DNA from: Arbacia lixula
Taxonomy: Eukaryota; Echinodermata; Echinoidea; Arbacioida; Arbaciidae
NCBI GenBank assembly: GCA_963669155.1
Contig: OZ022596.1
Location: forward strand, 1,896,288-1,960,287
Direction: 5' to 3'
DNA: 64,000 bases
Part shown: positions 21,024 to 32,975 of the stretch, piece by piece
How positions within the stretch are numbered: position 1 is the first letter of the stretch
Layout of the letters: every line of letters starts with the position of its first letter
Notes under the pieces: model-generated
Seen by the model: the letters and a program-made list of their open reading frames with translations, nothing else
What the model was told of the DNA's origin: nothing
Database searches by the model: none
Program-made: the position numbers and the translations under genes

Positions 21024-22385
21024 ATGAATCGGACGGATGAAGATAGTTTTTGGGGAGGCTCACTGCCGGGGTATTTCATCGCGTCTGCCGCGGTCGTGGC
21101 GGCCATCCTAAACGGCTTCACCCTGGTCATGATCCTGTGTGTCCGCTCTCTGAGGACACAGCACAACATCTTTACCTTCAACCTGGCTCTGGCTGACCTG
21201 ACAACAGCGTGTTCGTTGTTCTCTATCAGAATAAACAGCACCGTCTCAACCGTAAGTACCGCAAAGAGATTCCGTTATGAACCCATGGGCAGCCAGTTAT
21301 TTGACACGCAAGGGCCCTGTCTTATAAAGATTGCGAGGGATATCAATCGTAACTTTATACATTATATACGTGATATAAAGCCTGAGATTGAACTTGCGAT
21401 CAATTCGGATCAATCCCGACTCTTTCTTTTTTAAATGGGGCACTTGTTTGTACGTGCAGCTCGTTAATTTGGAAGCTTCTTTTTTCCAAAGGTTAAATAT
21501 TTAATAAGTACTGTATGTTATTTAAAAGCTCGAACACTCCGTACGTCCGTTATTCTTAGGTTACGATAGTTCGAAAATGAAATTGATTTCGTTAATCAGA
21601 ACGTAATTCCAACATCAAATGTCTTACTTTACAATTTGTCATGCTATTTTCTTCCATCATCTTGCGTTTTATTGTGATCTCATTATATAACACTTTTTAT
21701 CTAATTTTTCTTATAGCTTCTGAGACGAGAGACGAAAGAGATCTATGCCGACATCAATCTTAACTTGGTCTTAGTTGGCGCTGTGGTATCGATAGCAAGT
21801 ATATTCTCTATCGCGGCATATCGATACATTTCCGTTGTGATAGATCCCTTCAAAAGCCGGGGTATCGTCACGACTAGCCGGTGTATGATCGTATGCGTTG
21901 TGTTATGGCTTTTTCCATTGGTCATTGTTACAATAACCACCTTCTATGATTTCGCTGTCATGACTGGTGTAGATCATCTTGGCCGTGCCGTATGTGTATT
22001 TATGTCCATCTTAACTGTGCTTGAGTACGCGGCTGTCGGCACCATTTACGCGCTAATCTACCGCGATATTTCCGAGGAGAAGCGAGAGCAAGGAAATGGC
22101 TTGGTCGTGTCACGTGAGCGCATGAGGGAGAATCGCCATGTTCTGCGCACCTTTGCCATTGTTTACGTCATTGGATTGATTCTCGGTGTATGGCCACCTA
22201 TTGTATATACCCTTCAGATGTACGCGATAGGGTCTTTACCAATTCTTGACCTAATAATGAAGTCGTCCATTATTACCAATGTGATAGTGGATCCTCTCAT
22301 TTATTGGTGGAGGCTAAAAGAGTTTCGAATGGCTGTCGTATCGTTTTGCTTGAGAAAAAATAGAGTACAACCATTAGCTTTGTGA
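21024..22385 (+). CDS. Rhodopsin-class (family A) G-protein-coupled receptor, two exons
   Basis: Exon 1 is 21024-21251 and exon 2 is 21717-22385. The intron has a GTAAGT donor and a TTCTTATAG acceptor, phase 0. Joined length is 298 aa. The start is the first ATG, giving MNRTDED with an N-glycosylation site (NRT). Membrane segments: TM1 about 13-37; TM2 with NLALAD about 50-70; TM3 ending in YRYIS (the DRY motif changed to YRY, residues 111-113); TM4 with LWLFP; TM5; TM6 with VWPP; TM7 ending DPLIYW (an NPxxY variant). The C-tail is short. I see no cysteine at the usual TM3 start, so the standard TM3-ECL2 disulfide may be absent. The ligand is unknown; a melatonin/adenosine-like grouping is only a guess. 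A broken paralog lies at 2845-3058. Confidence 0.85.
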
Positions 22386-23375
22386 ATAAAATTGAACACA
22401 GCAGTAAACTTTATATCCTTAATTGCATACCGAAAAGACGCTCTGTTATGACCGTCAGTTTAGCGAGCATCAAAACTATAGTATACAGATATATAGGCAA
22501 AGATTTTACAACCATCTCGAGCTGAAGCGCTATATATGTATATGTTGTATATTCTTCGTCGAGACTATGTGGGACCAAAGAAAGATCCCTATTACGTAAG
22601 ATAGAAATATGAAGAAGCCACTCATATGTGTTTCATCCGGCTTGACCAAACCAACGGGAATTTATGTCGCACCTCGGCCGCAACACCGCGAGACCTGCCC
22701 GACTGCACTATTTCACTGCCCGCTAAAGCGCAACAAGTCACCTGCAAAAAGAAATGATCGCGTAAATTGTACTTTTTGCCCATATATTTCAACTTTGAAA
22801 AACTATTGTCCAAGAAGATGACGTCAGAATCTTGGTATGGCAAAAGAAATATCGGGATATGACGTCACGCAATGTCAATTTTTCTTCATGGTAGAACTTT
22901 TCTTGGTCACATGACAAGCTCTCAGCCAATCCTTTTTCGACCATTTTAAAAAGTAAGATATCATAATATGCAGATCGTCACAAAACGTCACGATACGCAT
23001 CGCTCTTACCACCTAGACGCATACAATTTTCATTTCTGAAGAAAATAACACTATTGCAAATATCAGTGTCATTATTGCCATCATCAAATCTACATTCATC
23101 CACATTCACAAGCATCATATTTTTACATAGTATTACAGTAATACTGTACAATATATTTTCACAACCTTCTGATTACTTAATGAATGTACGAGCTAGGGCT
23201 ATTATATGTAGTGTGAATGTATCATAATAATGTTGTGTAAAAAGATATTTTTATCACTGTAATAAAATGTAAGATATACATGTATATTGATCACTGTAAT
23301 GTTATACAAATATTTCATGATCATGAGGGATCTTGCGGAATCTATCTGCACCGAGTTTAAGTGGAGGCCGTGCGG
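22386..23375. other. 3' flank and AT-rich intergenic sequence
   Basis: No second gene recognised. AATAAA occurs just after the GPCR stop (22385-22390), a possible early poly(A) signal. Confidence 0.5.
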
Positions 23376-23377
23376 TG

Positions 23378-23426
<49 letters not shown>

Positions 23427-23725
23427 AATCTGATGAAATTACAGTCAACCGTGTGAACGTGTATTATTATTCAAATATATATACGCCCTGTTTATATATA
23501 TATATACATGTATATATATATATAATACAAGTTCACACGGTTGGCTGTAGGTTCATCAGATTTATTGCAACTCAGAGTTTCAGGCAACCTATGTGAGGTG
23601 CGATCATCAGGCAACTAGGTTGGTCGTAAGTTGCGTGAAACTCTGAGTTGCGATAACCCTGATACAGTCCACCGTATGTATTATATATATATATATATAT
23701 ATATAAACAGGGCGTATCAAAAAAA
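23376..23725. repeat. Nested AT-rich inverted repeats (cruciform-prone)
   Basis: (AT)n runs at 23381-23420, about 23493-23524 and about 23680-23703 alternate with three nested inverted pairs. ATACGCCCTGTTTA pairs with TAAACAGGGCGTAT. CAACCGTGTGAAC pairs with GTTCACACGGTTG. GCAACTCAGAGTTTCA pairs with TGAAACTCTGAGTTGC. No coding region. Confidence 0.85.
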
Positions 23726-24289
23726 AAAGAACTCGAAATTCAAAGATCAATCATGTTAAACCTACTCATGATCACAATATGAATGTAAGCTATAATTTAA
23801 AAGATTACTGTTCTGCTTTCATTTGATACCATTCGCGCATCATGCATGGCTAGGTACTTCTAGAAGAAAGTATGTCAAAAACATGTTTTGCATGTTTTGC
23901 AAGATATCCAAATGTTGAGTGAATGTGTGATTATGTGTTTGGTTTGCATTACATTTTCGTTTTAAAGTGATAGCAATGAGTGCTAAATCGTACTTCATGC
24001 ACCTACACCTTCCACATGTCCTACTCCACTTCACTGTTGACGCATGTTTTAGACAGCACGGCTGACCATAGCTGTGTCACCTCGCAAAACATATACTTCG
24101 TGTCTAATAGTAGGGTTCCTTATGTAAGTACGTTCGAAATGTTGGATAATTCTCAATATCATACATTTTTGAAAGCTTTAAAGTTAGCCAAAAATATTTT
24201 ATATGCATTCTGTATATATATATTTATATCCCTTCTATGAATATTCATGAGTATTCTAGGAACGTGATTGGTCAATTGATGCTCGAAGA

Positions 24290-24385
24290 GCTCCGGATAG
24301 TTTTCACTATTTTTTCCTGGGGAGGACTGCGCATGCTCTATTTACTATTTTCTTCCTTGGGACTACTGCGCATGCTCTCTACCTG
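24290..24385 (+). repeat. Short tandem duplication, about 55-bp period
   Basis: ACTATTTTTTCCTGGGGAGG with ACTGCGCATGCTC is followed by a second, diverged unit ending ACTACTGCGCATGCTC. Confidence 0.6.
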
Positions 24386-24589
24386 AGCGGGCGTAAATTA
24401 GTGCGCGCATGAATGCAATGCGCGGTGTGTTGCGCATTTACCTGGAATGAGCCGATATCGAGACAGAGAAAAAAAAAAGGCGACATACAACCACATGGTT
24501 TTACCGAAAGTTTTACTATTTTCTAAATAGTATTTATTAGTTATTGTTTTACAAAAGGGATATAAAACAAATATACCAAGCATTGAGTT

Positions 24590-24722
24590 CGAAAGTATAG
24601 TGAAAATTATCCATCTTCGGAGGGACTGGCATAAGTTACTATTTTTTCCTCGGGGGTTTCGCCCCTCGGAAAAAATAGTTCTATGCCACTACCTCCTCAG
24701 ATAGATAATTTCCACTATACAA
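24590..24722. repeat. Foldback element, about 60-bp arms
   Basis: GTATAGTGAAAATTATCCATC on the left is the inverted complement, with few changes, of AGATAGATAATTTCCACTATAC on the right. In the centre ACTATTTTTTCC and GGAAAAAATAGT pair around CTCGGGGGTTTCGCCCC. Confidence 0.85.
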
Positions 24723-25790
24723 TCTCACAGCTTGGTATATTTGTATATATATATATATATATATATACTATAATGTTATGTAAAATGTATTTTACTGCAC
24801 ATATGTATTACTATGGCGCTATGTAAAAAAAATGCATCACTGTAATATTTAGTTATTACTGTAACGTTATATAAAAGTTAACTTGTGTTTGTGTTTGTTT
24901 GTATTTATACATACATATGTATTACTATAACGCTGTGTAAAAAGATATTTTTATCACTGCAATGCTATGTAAAATACATTTATATATTACTGTAATGACA
25001 TGTAGAAATATATTTGTAGAACTGTGTAATATATATATTCTTATTACAGTAACTCTGAGTGAACTTTAATTTCGATAGATTTCCATAATGTACATTTCAA
25101 CTAGATGGAGTAAATGGTTGTGTCTTCCTTGTCCGTGTGTTTTGTTGGGCCCTTTATAACATTCGAAAGAGACGATGTGCTAAGACTTTCTGGAGCATAA
25201 TGTGATTTTATACAGTTTCATTAATTTTGGAATGAATTACAAGTGATAATGGTAAGCGGTTTCCATGTAGAGGATTTTGTTCTTGTGTATAGGATGCAAA
25301 TGTAAACAATAGCCCACCAGAACCTTAGTAAAAGTCCAGAAGGCCAATCAGTGGTTCACTGCAGCTCAAATTAAGTAAAGAATCGCAATTGTAAAAATAT
25401 ACATTGTATCATATAACAATTAAACTTAAAACTAACAATTGCACTTTTGATAGGAGGAAAGTATGAACGCTGCATTCGAGGGCTTGGAGACCAGTGTCAG
25501 AGTGCAACAACTTTGTTGGGGGACTGTTTTAAGTTCTAACTGCCAAATGTATGAAGCTCCTATCCAATAAATAGGAGGTGTAGTTATAAGGCGTGACCCG
25601 GCATGGATGTGCTGGATCGAGTCACACGTCGTCTTTCCATTGGCAGGGGAAGCGTGTCAATCAGGTCTTTTGGGCAGGCTTGTGTCTTTGTATTTTTTGC
25701 ACAAGATCATGATCCCCTGCACACGCACGTGTCATGTATACAAAAAGCTAATGAATATTCATATTCGAAAACGAAGATCGAATAAATAGT
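24723..25790. other. AT-rich intergenic sequence
   Basis: Contains repeated TATGTAAAA..TATTACTGTAA-type phrases (24770-25050), a diffuse degenerate repeat. No gene recognised. Confidence 0.5.
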
Positions 25791-25915
25791 TCAGTTCAGT
25801 TCATTTATTTAACCATTATAAAAACGAAACAACAAAAATACAATATATTTACAAACATAAAATAATGGTAAGGACCCCTTAGAAGCAAATCTGCTTATGG
25901 GCGGGGCCCTTCACA
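25791..25915 (-). mobile_element. Probable LINE 3' tail
   Basis: On the minus strand, the end reads GGTTAAATAAATGAACTGAACTGAAC, a short tandem ACTGA-type tail that usually closes CR1/L2-like elements. The preceding sequence is AT-rich 3' UTR-like with GGGGCCCCGCCC-type remnants. No coding part is attached. Confidence 0.45.
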
Positions 25916-26549
25916 TATACGTAGCTAATGAATATCAACGAGCAAAAGAGCTATTCACAGAGACCGTCTCAAGAAAAAAGCGGGAAAGGGGAAAACAAAA
26001 ACTTGTGTACAAAGTAAATGGGGGAAAATGGGTGTCAGGGGTGTCAGAAATAGGGGTGTCACCTTTTGGAAACACCCATTGAATAAGCCTTTTACGCAAT
26101 TTATTCACAACTTTATCCCTGACTGCATTGAATCAGGCTATACTATTCACCTCTGGTGATGGTGATGCTGTTTCAATTGGTGAAATGCACTCTGAATACA
26201 TGTATATTAGTTTTTGCTACCTGGACAAACCTCGGACAAACCGTAGGATTACCATTAGTAACATAAAACTATTGTTCGAAAGACATGTATACAATTTACA
26301 TACATACCGTACACAGGTACATGGTCCATTGAAGAAACAAGATATGGCTGATTTAACTCTGCGAGTTTGCAGAGTTTTATTGTAAAACGCTGGTGAACTG
26401 GATAGCGATACACAGTTGGTAGGTTAATTGATTGATGATACCCGTTTGCGACTCTGCTCTAAGTTTTACTCAACGGGGCAACTGGTAATCTGTATTCTTG
26501 GATCAAGATCTATAACTATCATATTGTTTCATCAAAGTTGTGTTATCTG

Positions 26550-26700
26550 GCCAATCATCAAACACCTCCTCAATCAATGCTTCAGTCCCTCAGGGGTCAA
26601 TATTTGGCCCAATTATATTCTCAGCATTCATTAATGACCTTAGTTATGAGGTAGCAAACCAGCTCTACCTGCATGAACATGACTACGATATTCTGTAAGA
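26550..26700 (+). mobile_element. Reverse transcriptase remnant of a non-LTR element
   Basis: One frame reads SINASVPQGSIFGPIIFSAF and then INDLSYEVANQLYLHEHDYD. This matches the VPQGSILGPxLFxxFINDL block of CR1/Jockey-type reverse transcriptases, with HEHDYD where the catalytic YADDT is expected. The catalytic motif is destroyed and no flanking domains remain. Confidence 0.75.
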
Positions 26701-27472
26701 TCAATTTTTATGCAATAATCAAATGCTTGCTGTTACTGTAACTGAATGTCGCTTAGATCGCTTCAATCGTGTACATGTACTTGTAAACAAAAACACCTGA
26801 AAAGATGATTTTTCTATGCCCCCCCCCCCCCCGTTTTTGGGAGAATTATGCAAATTAGATTCATTACATTCCTCTGAATGTGTCCATCATAATTCACTAA
26901 TTATAACACCATTGGTTTCAAGACTTGCGTTTCTTTCATGTACTTATGGTACATTTAGGGACTATCAGACAGTATGGAATACCTGACACTGACCTCTGTC
27001 ATGCACTGGCTGCCAGTATTGTAGGGTACCTGTAGTCCCATGAAGTTGGTTTTCCTTGTGACATAGGCTACATGTAGCCTACAGGTACATAGGCCTATAG
27101 TGTAAATGAAGAGAGATAGTCTAGGATCGGGGACGTAGCTAAATCTTGCAAGTTTATTCAGAGTTTTCGGATGTTAGGCCTTCTTCGGTTTCTGAAGTAT
27201 AAACATGAACAAAAACACTCTATAAGCAAACATATATGGCAATATCAATCAAATCAAACATCAAAAACGTAGCAAAAATTAGGTATAAGAAATGCTTCGG
27301 AATAAATGGTTTAAAGTGTACTACCTTGCTCGGCGGTGGACTGTCTGTGTTGTGGGTATGCTTGTTGTGATTTGTGTAAGTGCTTGTGATAATGGGTGTG
27401 CAGTGAAGTGTAGGTTGTTGACCTGTGACACGAGGTGTTCTTTTAGTGTCATGACCTGTGTTTATGGAGGGC
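26701..27472. other. Intergenic sequence
   Basis: Includes a poly-C tract near 26818-26832. No gene recognised. Confidence 0.5.
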
Positions 27473-27827
27473 AAGGGCGGAAATACGGGGGGGACGGGGG
27501 GTTCGCGTCCCCCCCCCCCCACTAAAAATATTGGGGGGACACCCCCATCGAAATGTTGAGGACACAATATCAAATGTCTCCCCCTCCCCCCCCCCCCACC
27601 ATTTACGTTCGTGGGCGGATTAATTTTATTTTGAAAAACTTGGTACCCCCCCCCCCCCCCCCCCCCCCCACTGAGAGCATTTTCATAGACTGGGCGGGAA
27701 AAAACGAAGGAAAAAAAACACCTCCCCAAAATCCCATCACACCCCCCCCCCCCCCCCCGCTCAGCTACTTCTTGAGGAAAAACATGTCCCCTCCACCTTC
27801 GGGGAGCGATTTCCGCCCATGATGGAG
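27473..27827 (-). repeat. G-tract repeat element (GGGCGGAAAT family), copy 2
   Basis: Reverse-orientation copy of 3648-4124. It shares GGACACAATATCAAATG, ACTGAGAGCATTTTCATAGA, CTGGGCGGG and CAAAATCCCATCAC, separated by poly-C runs. It begins GGGCGGAAAT and ends ATTTCCGCCCATG, so its outer ends are inverted repeats. Confidence 0.85.
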
Positions 27828-28039
27828 GGCATTAATTCTGTATCAAAATAGTGAGATATATTCATATAGACATAATCACATGTAAACGTCAATAAAAAGC
27901 ATTCAACAAAATTGTATATGGATACACTATTTGTATACAGAATTTGGTTTGACTGTTGAAGGCCGAAGGCAGGTTAATTAAACGTCATCACGGCGTTGGT
28001 GCTAGTGGTAAGGCCAACCAATTTGGGCATTCGACGAAA

Positions 28040-28115
28040 AAGAGAGAGAGAGAGTAAGTGTGCGTGCGTGTGTGTGTGTTTGTGTGTGAGGGAGAGAGAG
28101 GGGGGTACACACAGA
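28040..28115. repeat. GA/GT microsatellite
   Basis: (GA)n followed by a GTGCGTGCGTGTGTG run and GGGAGAGAG. The open frames across it are artefacts. Confidence 0.85.
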
Positions 28116-28566
28116 GATGAAGAAATTGAAAGGTGGAGAGACATAAATGCATTTGCCAGCCTTTGTCTTTTAATATAAACCACCTTATACTTGTCCACAA
28201 ATATATCTCGTTGCATCATTGTGTTCTTTTACATGTTCCCGCGCGTACAGTGTGTGTCATTTCGGATACAATTTTTACATAATATTTTGAATTACTAATC
28301 AACTATTCTCCTCACCCTCAATCACCCTTTTTCTTCAAAAATTCGCAAAAATAAGGGTGGGTATGCATTTTACCTCTAAATACGTTATTGGTCAAAGACC
28401 TATATTTTGAGTACATTTTAGCAACTATTACGCGTTCGGCATCTAATAAGTAATATTCTGTTTCGTAGTTTGTATCATCCAAGGTTACTGCTCTTAGAGA
28501 GAGAAATTTAAACAAAAATTGATGCAAAAAGGAACCAAAAGAAACAAAATATAACGATGAAAAAAT

Positions 28567-29082
28567 GTGCCTAATGTCATATCAGATAGAAGAAAAACAA
28601 CACAGAGGATAGAAAAAGGGTTAAGCGATGGTTGCCAGGAGTTCAGGTGTCGTGACTTCGGGCTTCCGCAATTGCGCTCATCACCCTTACCGACTACCAT
28701 TCGTTCCCTTCTGGTATGGCGACGGGCCCATTCACATATCCCTCCCTACGTCCTATAAACCTAGCATATACACAGACCCTTACCCTTTAGGGGAAGAATC
28801 AAGGCAGATCCCACTCACACCGGGCCATCCAGCAAGCCTTGAACCTATATTGGAGTAAGACGGAATCGATACTAGAACCTAAATATCTTAGATTAAGGCA
28901 GTCCGGGTGCTTATCCGCTCGGCTATAAGATGTCGGTGCTGATGTTAAGTAATTTTAGCGTATTTCTAATCGACGACAGCAAAGTAGCAAAAATAATAGC
29001 GTATGGTCTTTGTGAGGATCGAACTCTCGACCCTCGGGTCCTGCAGCCCGATGCCCTCCACTGAGCTAATCACCAATTGTTA
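28567..29082 (-). mobile_element. SINE-like element with two tRNA-like modules, copy 2
   Basis: Reverse-strand copy of 18115-18645. Reading down from 29082: a first module with TTAGCTCAGTGGAGGGC and GAGTTCGATCCTC; a spacer that shares TACGCTAAAAT and the ACCGAC(A/G)TCTTATAGCC junction with copy 1; a second, more decayed module; and a body sharing GTCGCCATACCAGAAGGGAA, ATGGTAGTCGGTAA and GAACTCCTGGCAACCATCGC. Copy 2 carries a small insertion (GCGCAATTGCGGA). The first module has a perfectly paired TCGGG/CCCGA stem but an 8-nt loop, so it is not a standard tRNA. Confidence 0.75.
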
Positions 29083-30265
29083 ATGCTGTAGGTTTTTCAA
29101 AGCCTATGATTAACACGCAGTAAATCCAGAATAACGGTTTGTTAGCGCGTTGTCAGGACAACGTGGAACAATAATTCTACGCTTTGGCTATTGTGCATAG
29201 GGCGTGCCGGCCACCACCATCTACCCGATGGACAATTTTCACAATGTCGAACCACCGTCAAACAGGCGGGACAAATTTGGGATGCATTTTGAAGAATGTA
29301 CATTGTGCGTGCGCAGAATATTTCAGAACCAGTTCATGTATTAATGTGCTTGTGCAGTAGTTTTATGTGTTAAAAAAACTTTTTAACACTTAAAAAATGA
29401 TAAGAAATAAGTTGCAGCTCGAGTTGAAATAGACCTATTATATTGTCAAATGATGTCACACTTTCGCGGAGCAGGTTTCGTGATATTTCATTAATTATTT
29501 ATTCTTGTAATAATGAGATTTTTACTTTTGGAAAAGTTTGGACGTAAAATGTTTTGTGTATCATACATGTCCATCCACTAGCAACTGGAATGAGAGTGTC
29601 ATTCATGATGATTCTGGCAGAAAAGAATTTTGTTAGTTGACACGTGTACGTGATGCACAAAAGCCATTGTTGTGTTCTGTTTGGCTAACCCGGTTTGAAA
29701 TGGTAAGAACATGGTGCTTGCTGCTTTGTTGGGGAAGCTGATAACACAAATGTATGCGCCACGTTGTTGTCCAACACTCTGTGTCTGATACATACTAGGA
29801 GATAATTTTCGTCATGTATGCACATTTTATGCACGTCGTTCAAACATTACGTTACATATGGGAACCCCAAAGCTTGTCCGAGGTTTGTCCGAATAGCAAC
29901 AACTAATAGATTCAAAGTGCATTCCATCCATTGAATTGTTAGTTAGGGTAAACGTTGTGAATACATTACGAGAATGGTCTTTTGTGTGTATCACGTAATC
30001 AAATCAGAACACAGTAATGCTGTAGTTGAAGCTTCAATCTTCAATTTTCAAAATTCAAGCTTCCACAGGCCATCAGTATATAATGAGGATGATACATCGT
30101 ATCAGGTGTATTATTCTGTGCTGATGTTCGAAATTATAGCGGGGAAGTTTTCCGTTGATATGTTGTGAAGCTCGTGTCAAATAATGAGGTCGAAATGACA
30201 GCGCACATATTGTTTGCAATGAATGGCTATACATTTTGATGGGAGCGGGTGGATTCTTTCCGTAT
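29083..30265. other. Intergenic sequence
   Basis: No gene recognised. The block at about 29570-29640 resembles, in reverse, parts of the TIR element at 39278-39829 (CCATCCACTAGCAACT and TCTGGCAGAAAAG phrases). Confidence 0.5.
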
Positions 30266-30266
30266 T

Positions 30267-30308
<42 letters not shown>

Positions 30309-30790
30309 CCCCTCTCTCTTTCTCTCTCTCCCCCTTTCTCTCTATCTCTCTCTCCCCCTTTCTTTCTCTCTCTCTCCCCCTTTCTCTCTCTCTATCTATC
30401 TCATGCTATCTGCCTTTCTCTTTGTCCGCGTCTGTTTCTGTGTTCTCCAGCGCTCCACCAAAACGTCTCTTTATACCCTTTTCTTTATAATTTCTCTCTT
30501 TCTTCTATCTCTTTCACATGCACGAGGACATCCATCTCTCTCTCCCTCTCCCTGCCCATCTCTCTCTCTCTTTCTCTCTCTATCTATTTCATGCTTTCCA
30601 TGTCTCTCTCCGCTTCTGTTTCCGTGTTCTCCCTCGCTCCACCAGAACGTCTCTCTACTCTTCATTAGCATTCTCTCATTCCCCAATATTGTTCATAAAC
30701 ACACACATAAACACACACAAACACACACACACACATACATACACACTCTCTCGCTCTGTCTCGCTCTCTCTCTCTCTCTCTCGCTCTCCT
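30267..30790. repeat. CT-rich microsatellite block with CA repeat
   Basis: (CT)n with CCCCTTT interruptions at 30267-30410, two similar units of about 170 bp each carrying TGTTCTCC..CGCTCCACCA.AACGTCTCT, then (CA)n at 30700-30750 and (CT)n to 30788. The two Ser/Leu-rich open frames of 139-207 codons are repeat artefacts. Confidence 0.9.
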
Positions 30791-31058
30791 TGAAAACGCC
30801 CCACGATCACCCAACACACCCAACACAAATACTTGCTTTCAAATGAATGATTTTACAACTTTATTCTGTACAGTACGTTACTCTATTTACAATCTTGGAT
30901 TACATATCACAATGCCAAAAGGAAAAGTACACATAAAACACTCTTCTGAGTTTTGTGACAAACCACAATTTTCAAGTCTTTGCTTGCCATATGTGAATTT
31001 GTACACAATACACATAAATCCCTATAATAGAACCATTTTGTCTCTTGCACACAGAGGC

Positions 31059-31297
31059 TTAAAGGTATAGTTCACCCTGAAATTATTTTGTTTTCAATCA
31101 AAGGACACAAATGAAATGAACATCATTAGTGAAGGTTTGATGAAAATCGGTCAAAGGAAAAGAAAGTTATTTGATATTACATTTTGTAAGTTTCTTTTCC
31201 TTTGACCAATTTTTGTCAAACCTTCAACAATATGTTTCTTTCATGTGTCTCCTTTTATTGAAATCAAAATAATGTCAGGGTGAACTATTCCTTTAAA
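31059..31297. repeat. MITE family C (TTAAAGG..TTCACCCTGAAAT), short copy
   Basis: Inverted ends: GTTCACCCTGAAATTATTTT on the left, AAAATAATGTCAGGGTGAAC on the right, with AAAGGAAAAGAAAGTT facing CTTTCCTTTTG-type sequence inside. About 238 bp. Related to 43091-43580 and 54051-54400. Confidence 0.9.
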
Positions 31298-31663
31298 TAT
31301 TACCTTCAAAGTGCCAGTGTTGCATTTTGAAACCAACCCTGTATATAAGCAACACTCTGGTAAAGAAAGGGGTTAACCCTAGTACCTCTATTTGAGCCAG
31401 TATTTGCATTTTTTAAGAATCATAAATACAGTGATTTAATGGGAGGGGCAATTTGTAATGTGAACTTTAGCCCATATTCACAATCATTATGGTGTTTTCA
31501 ATTAGACTGGAAACTAAATGTGGACAAACTTTATGGGCTACAAAATAAATCATCTAAAGGTGTCGCAAAATCATTGATTTTCATCACAGAATGACATGAG
31601 TGGGTGATTTCAATTATTCGCTATAATTGTAATGTAGAAAAACTCAATATACCATACTGCCCT

Positions 31664-31863
31664 ACTCTGACAAAAGGAAACAAGTGACAAATCTGGGTTA
31701 TTGGTATTGTTAGATTGTACCCAGCATTCCTTATATCCGGCCAAAATCTGAACAAGATATATTCATCTTGCTGCGAGATATTCAAGCTACAGGAACATGA
31801 TGTGGTATTGCACTGATGCCAATGCAATGTCTATTTTGTTAGTTGCTTCCTTTTGTCAGATTA
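31664..31863. repeat. MITE family E (CTCTGACAAAAGGAAGCAA), copy 1
   Basis: The ends CTCTGACAAAAGGAAACAAG and GTTGCTTCCTTTTGTCAGA are inverted repeats. The interior shares ACCTGGGTTATTGGTA-like, TTGTACCCAGCATTCC and CATGATGTGGT phrases with the copy at 53488-53739. Confidence 0.9.
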
Positions 31864-32083
31864 GAACAGAATGGTTATTGCGAGGACAAAATCAATCATA
31901 TTGAATCAATGATATCATGTTTTATCTGGCGTCCCATGAAGTAGGTCCAGGTTTAGTACACTGTTTGCGTGAACCCTCAATGTGCCACTAGTGGATGATC
32001 TCACTATCAATACACACAAATCCATATGTTTGTTTCTTTTTTAAATTAATCTAAACGCAGCAGTTTGTTTGGTACACAAAGGG

Positions 32084-32602
32084 TTAACCCTATATAGCCC
32101 GGGGGGCAAAAACAGCCCCCCCCCCCTTCCCGCGACATTTTCCGTTGTAACTTTTTAACGCATCAATATTATAGGCGGAAATTTTATGACTTTTCTTTTT
32201 CACATCTAATGCACGTTCTAAGACCAAGTTTGCGGAAATCGAGGGTATGGGTGTGGAGATGTAGCATATTTGGGGGGTCAATGTCACCGAAAACTGCAGT
32301 TTCCATTGACTTTTGTGTGTACAATACATGGGCAATACAGAAAGTGTTGTCAGATTAATGTTTGTTTCTCTTTTAAATCAATCTAAAGAACAAGACTGAC
32401 TAGCATCATGCTACATTTCATTGCATTTTCTTGAAAAAAAAATGGAGGAAGTTGCTAAAAGATGGAATTTCAAAAAAAATGTGCATATTTGCATAATTAA
32501 TTAGGGAGTTAAAGACTGTAAATTGATATTAAAAACTTTACAATGCATTCATATACATGATGGAGCACCCTCACACCAAATTTGGGGTTATATAGGGTTA
32601 AA
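32084..32602. repeat. Element family D (TTAACCCTATATAGCCC), copy 1
   Basis: 519 bp. It starts TTAACCCTATATAGCCCGG with GGGGGCAAAAACAGCCCCCC and ends GGGGTTATATAGGGTTAA. The outer 17 bp form an inverted pair. The interior matches 37956-38470 closely (ACTGCAGTTTCCATTGAC, GTGTGTACAATACATGGGCA). No open frame. Confidence 0.85.
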
Positions 32603-32744
32603 ACTCTGTTCAGAATACGGGCCTATGGGTAAAAATCAGCGAGAAAAAGACTCCAGGCTGAAGGTGATTTAGCCCCAAGCAATGCAAAAAAGAAACCCTT
32701 TAAGAAAAAAAATCACATATGGTATCATTCACAGGGTGTTTGTT

Positions 32745-32975
32745 CAGAAGTAATACTGTACTTCTGTATGGGGCTTGTGTATATTACAGATGAAAAAAAT
32801 GCAGATATCTTAAAGAGTTAACAGGTTCTTTACTGAGTCTGCGTATATGCGGGTTGGCTTTTCTCCACTCAGATACTGAGCAGTACGACTCTTGTGTAAT
32901 CTGCTGTACAGACAATATATAACAGACTATAAACGGGCTTCAAATTCATTATAGGGTGCAATATTTTGTGATTTT
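32745..32975 (+). repeat. 230-bp unit, inverted partner of 35895-36105
   Basis: GAGCAGTACGACTCTTGTGT, ATAGTCTGTT-type and ATTCATTATAGGGTGCAAT phrases recur in the reverse orientation at 35895-36105. Confidence 0.85.

Noticed and set aside
29005..29082. tRNA-like sequence on the minus strand
   Set aside because: The anticodon loop has 8 nt and the unit is the head of SINE copy 2.
30223..30846. Long Ser/Leu-rich open frames
   Set aside because: Frames through CT and CA microsatellites; present in all three frames, as expected from low complexity.
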